A DNA stretch of 5,296 nt, taken from Methanobacteriota archaeon (GTDB lineage Archaea; Thermoplasmatota; Thermoplasmata; RBG-16-68-12). Under the pieces are notes generated by a model. The model made no database searches, was not told the origin of the DNA, and saw only the letters and a program-made list of their open reading frames with translations. This document shows positions 4,766-5,296 of the stretch, one piece after another. The stretch covers positions 1 to 5,296 of the forward strand of contig VBMC01000126.1 of the NCBI GenBank assembly GCA_005879015.1, given 5' to 3'. Numbering within the stretch: position 1 is the first letter of the stretch; each line of letters starts with the position of its first letter. The position numbers and the translations under genes are program-made.

Positions 4766-5296
4766 ATGGAACGCGTTCTCATCACCGGAGGCAATGGATT
4801 CATTGGAAGCCACTTGGCGGAAAGACTCGTCGATCGAGGCGATGCCGTCACCCTGTTCGACAATCATTTCGATTCGAATTCGCGCCACCTGAGTTGCGCG
4901 AAAATCCGCGGGGATGTCCGTCACTATCGGACGATCCGAGAGGCCGTCTCCAGGCAGGACGTGGTCTTTCATTTTGCCGCGGTCTCCCGGGTCGCCTGGG
5001 GGCAGACGGATCCGTACAACTGCTGGAGGACGAACCAACTCGGGACGGTGAACGTCCTGGAAGCGTGTCGGAAGGCGGAATCGAATCCCATCCTCTTCTA
5101 CGCCTCGAGCCGCGAGGTCTACGGAGAGCCGCGCTATCTTCCGGTGGACGAAGGCCATCCGAAGATGCCCCTGTCCGTCTACGGCATGACGAAGCTGTGC
5201 GCGGAGCGGGCCTGCAGCTCGTACGCGGACCCATCCCTCTCGGGCCACACGATCAAGCCGGTCATCTTCCGATTCTCCAACGTATATGGAAGCGAG
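4766..5296 (+). CDS. NAD-dependent sugar epimerase/dehydratase (extended SDR), 3' end cut
   Basis: The 177 visible residues are the N-terminal half of an extended short-chain dehydrogenase/reductase acting on nucleotide sugars. The Rossmann motif is ITGGNGFIGSHL (6-17, GxxGxxG), with the acidic FDN at 31-33 favouring NAD, GD at 49-50, HFAA (69-72), ASSREVYGEP (113-122), the catalytic YGMTK (Y139, K143) and RFSNVYG (169-175). Family members run about 300-340 residues, so roughly half is missing on the right, including the substrate-specific part. It cannot be assigned to UDP-glucose 4-epimerase, UDP-glucuronate epimerase/decarboxylase or dTDP-glucose dehydratase. ATG 4766 is set by GGAGGAAGGGG (4754-4764) and by the Rossmann motif starting at residue 6. 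The frame is open to an ATG at 4610, but that 52-residue extension has no domain logic. It is transcribed divergently from the GalU-type gene, consistent with a nucleotide-sugar or glycan locus. Confidence 0.92.
   Translation, partial: MERVLITGGNGFIGSHLAERLVDRGDAVTLFDNHFDSNSRHLSCAKIRGDVRHYRTIREAVSRQDVVFHFAAVSRVAWGQTDPYNCWRTNQLGTVNVLEACRKAESNPILFYASSREVYGEPRYLPVDEGHPKMPLSVYGMTKLCAERACSSYADPSLSGHTIKPVIFRFSNVYGSE

Noticed and set aside
1..5296. CRISPR array, transposon, defence system, tRNA or rRNA
   Set aside because: I found no spaced direct repeats, transposase, terminal inverted repeat pair, nuclease/toxin motifs or tRNA-like folds on either strand by eye.

Overview
The window looks like a chromosomal segment of an uncultured, GC-rich archaeon. 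The evidence is a TrmB-type HTH regulator, archaeal-style TATA-like elements at the usual distance from starts, an apparently leaderless regulator gene, a long pyrimidine-rich (U-rich in RNA) tract right after a stop codon, and otherwise good Shine-Dalgarno sequences. A high-GC Thermoplasmata-like lineage is a guess; nothing here fixes the taxon.

Layout: five genes lie on the minus strand and one on the plus strand. From right to left, a divergent intergenic region (4546-4765) separates a plus-strand NAD-dependent sugar epimerase/dehydratase (4766 to the right edge, partial) from a minus-strand GalU-type sugar-1-phosphate nucleotidylyltransferase (4545-3445). Next are a 124-residue four-helix membrane protein of unknown function (3234-2860) ending at a U-rich terminator, a TrmB-family transcription regulator (2669-1857), and after a 462-bp gap a two-gene unit: a 92-residue Tat-signal protein (1394-1116) and a DUF4331 protein (1109 to the left edge, partial).

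How the parts fit: the nucleotidyltransferase and the epimerase are the activation and sugar-conversion steps expected for nucleotide-sugar supply to surface glycans or protein glycosylation. The Tat-signal gene and the DUF4331 gene are six bases apart, and the Shine-Dalgarno-like sequence of the second overlaps the stop of the first, so they are probably co-translated. DUF4331 members I know usually carry their own export signal; here the domain starts at residue 1 and the only signal is on the small upstream protein. A TGTAAC/GTTACA inverted repeat sits just upstream of the TATA-like element of the Tat-DUF4331 unit, and a related, imperfect copy abuts the trmB promoter. This suggests the TrmB protein controls both itself and the export unit.

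Other unexplained structure: an 11-of-12 inverted repeat upstream of the membrane protein gene, a stem that could mask the galU ribosome binding site, nested palindromes between the membrane protein and trmB genes, and a possibly decayed small ORF after trmB. I see no tRNA, rRNA, CRISPR array, insertion sequence or clear sign of recent transfer.
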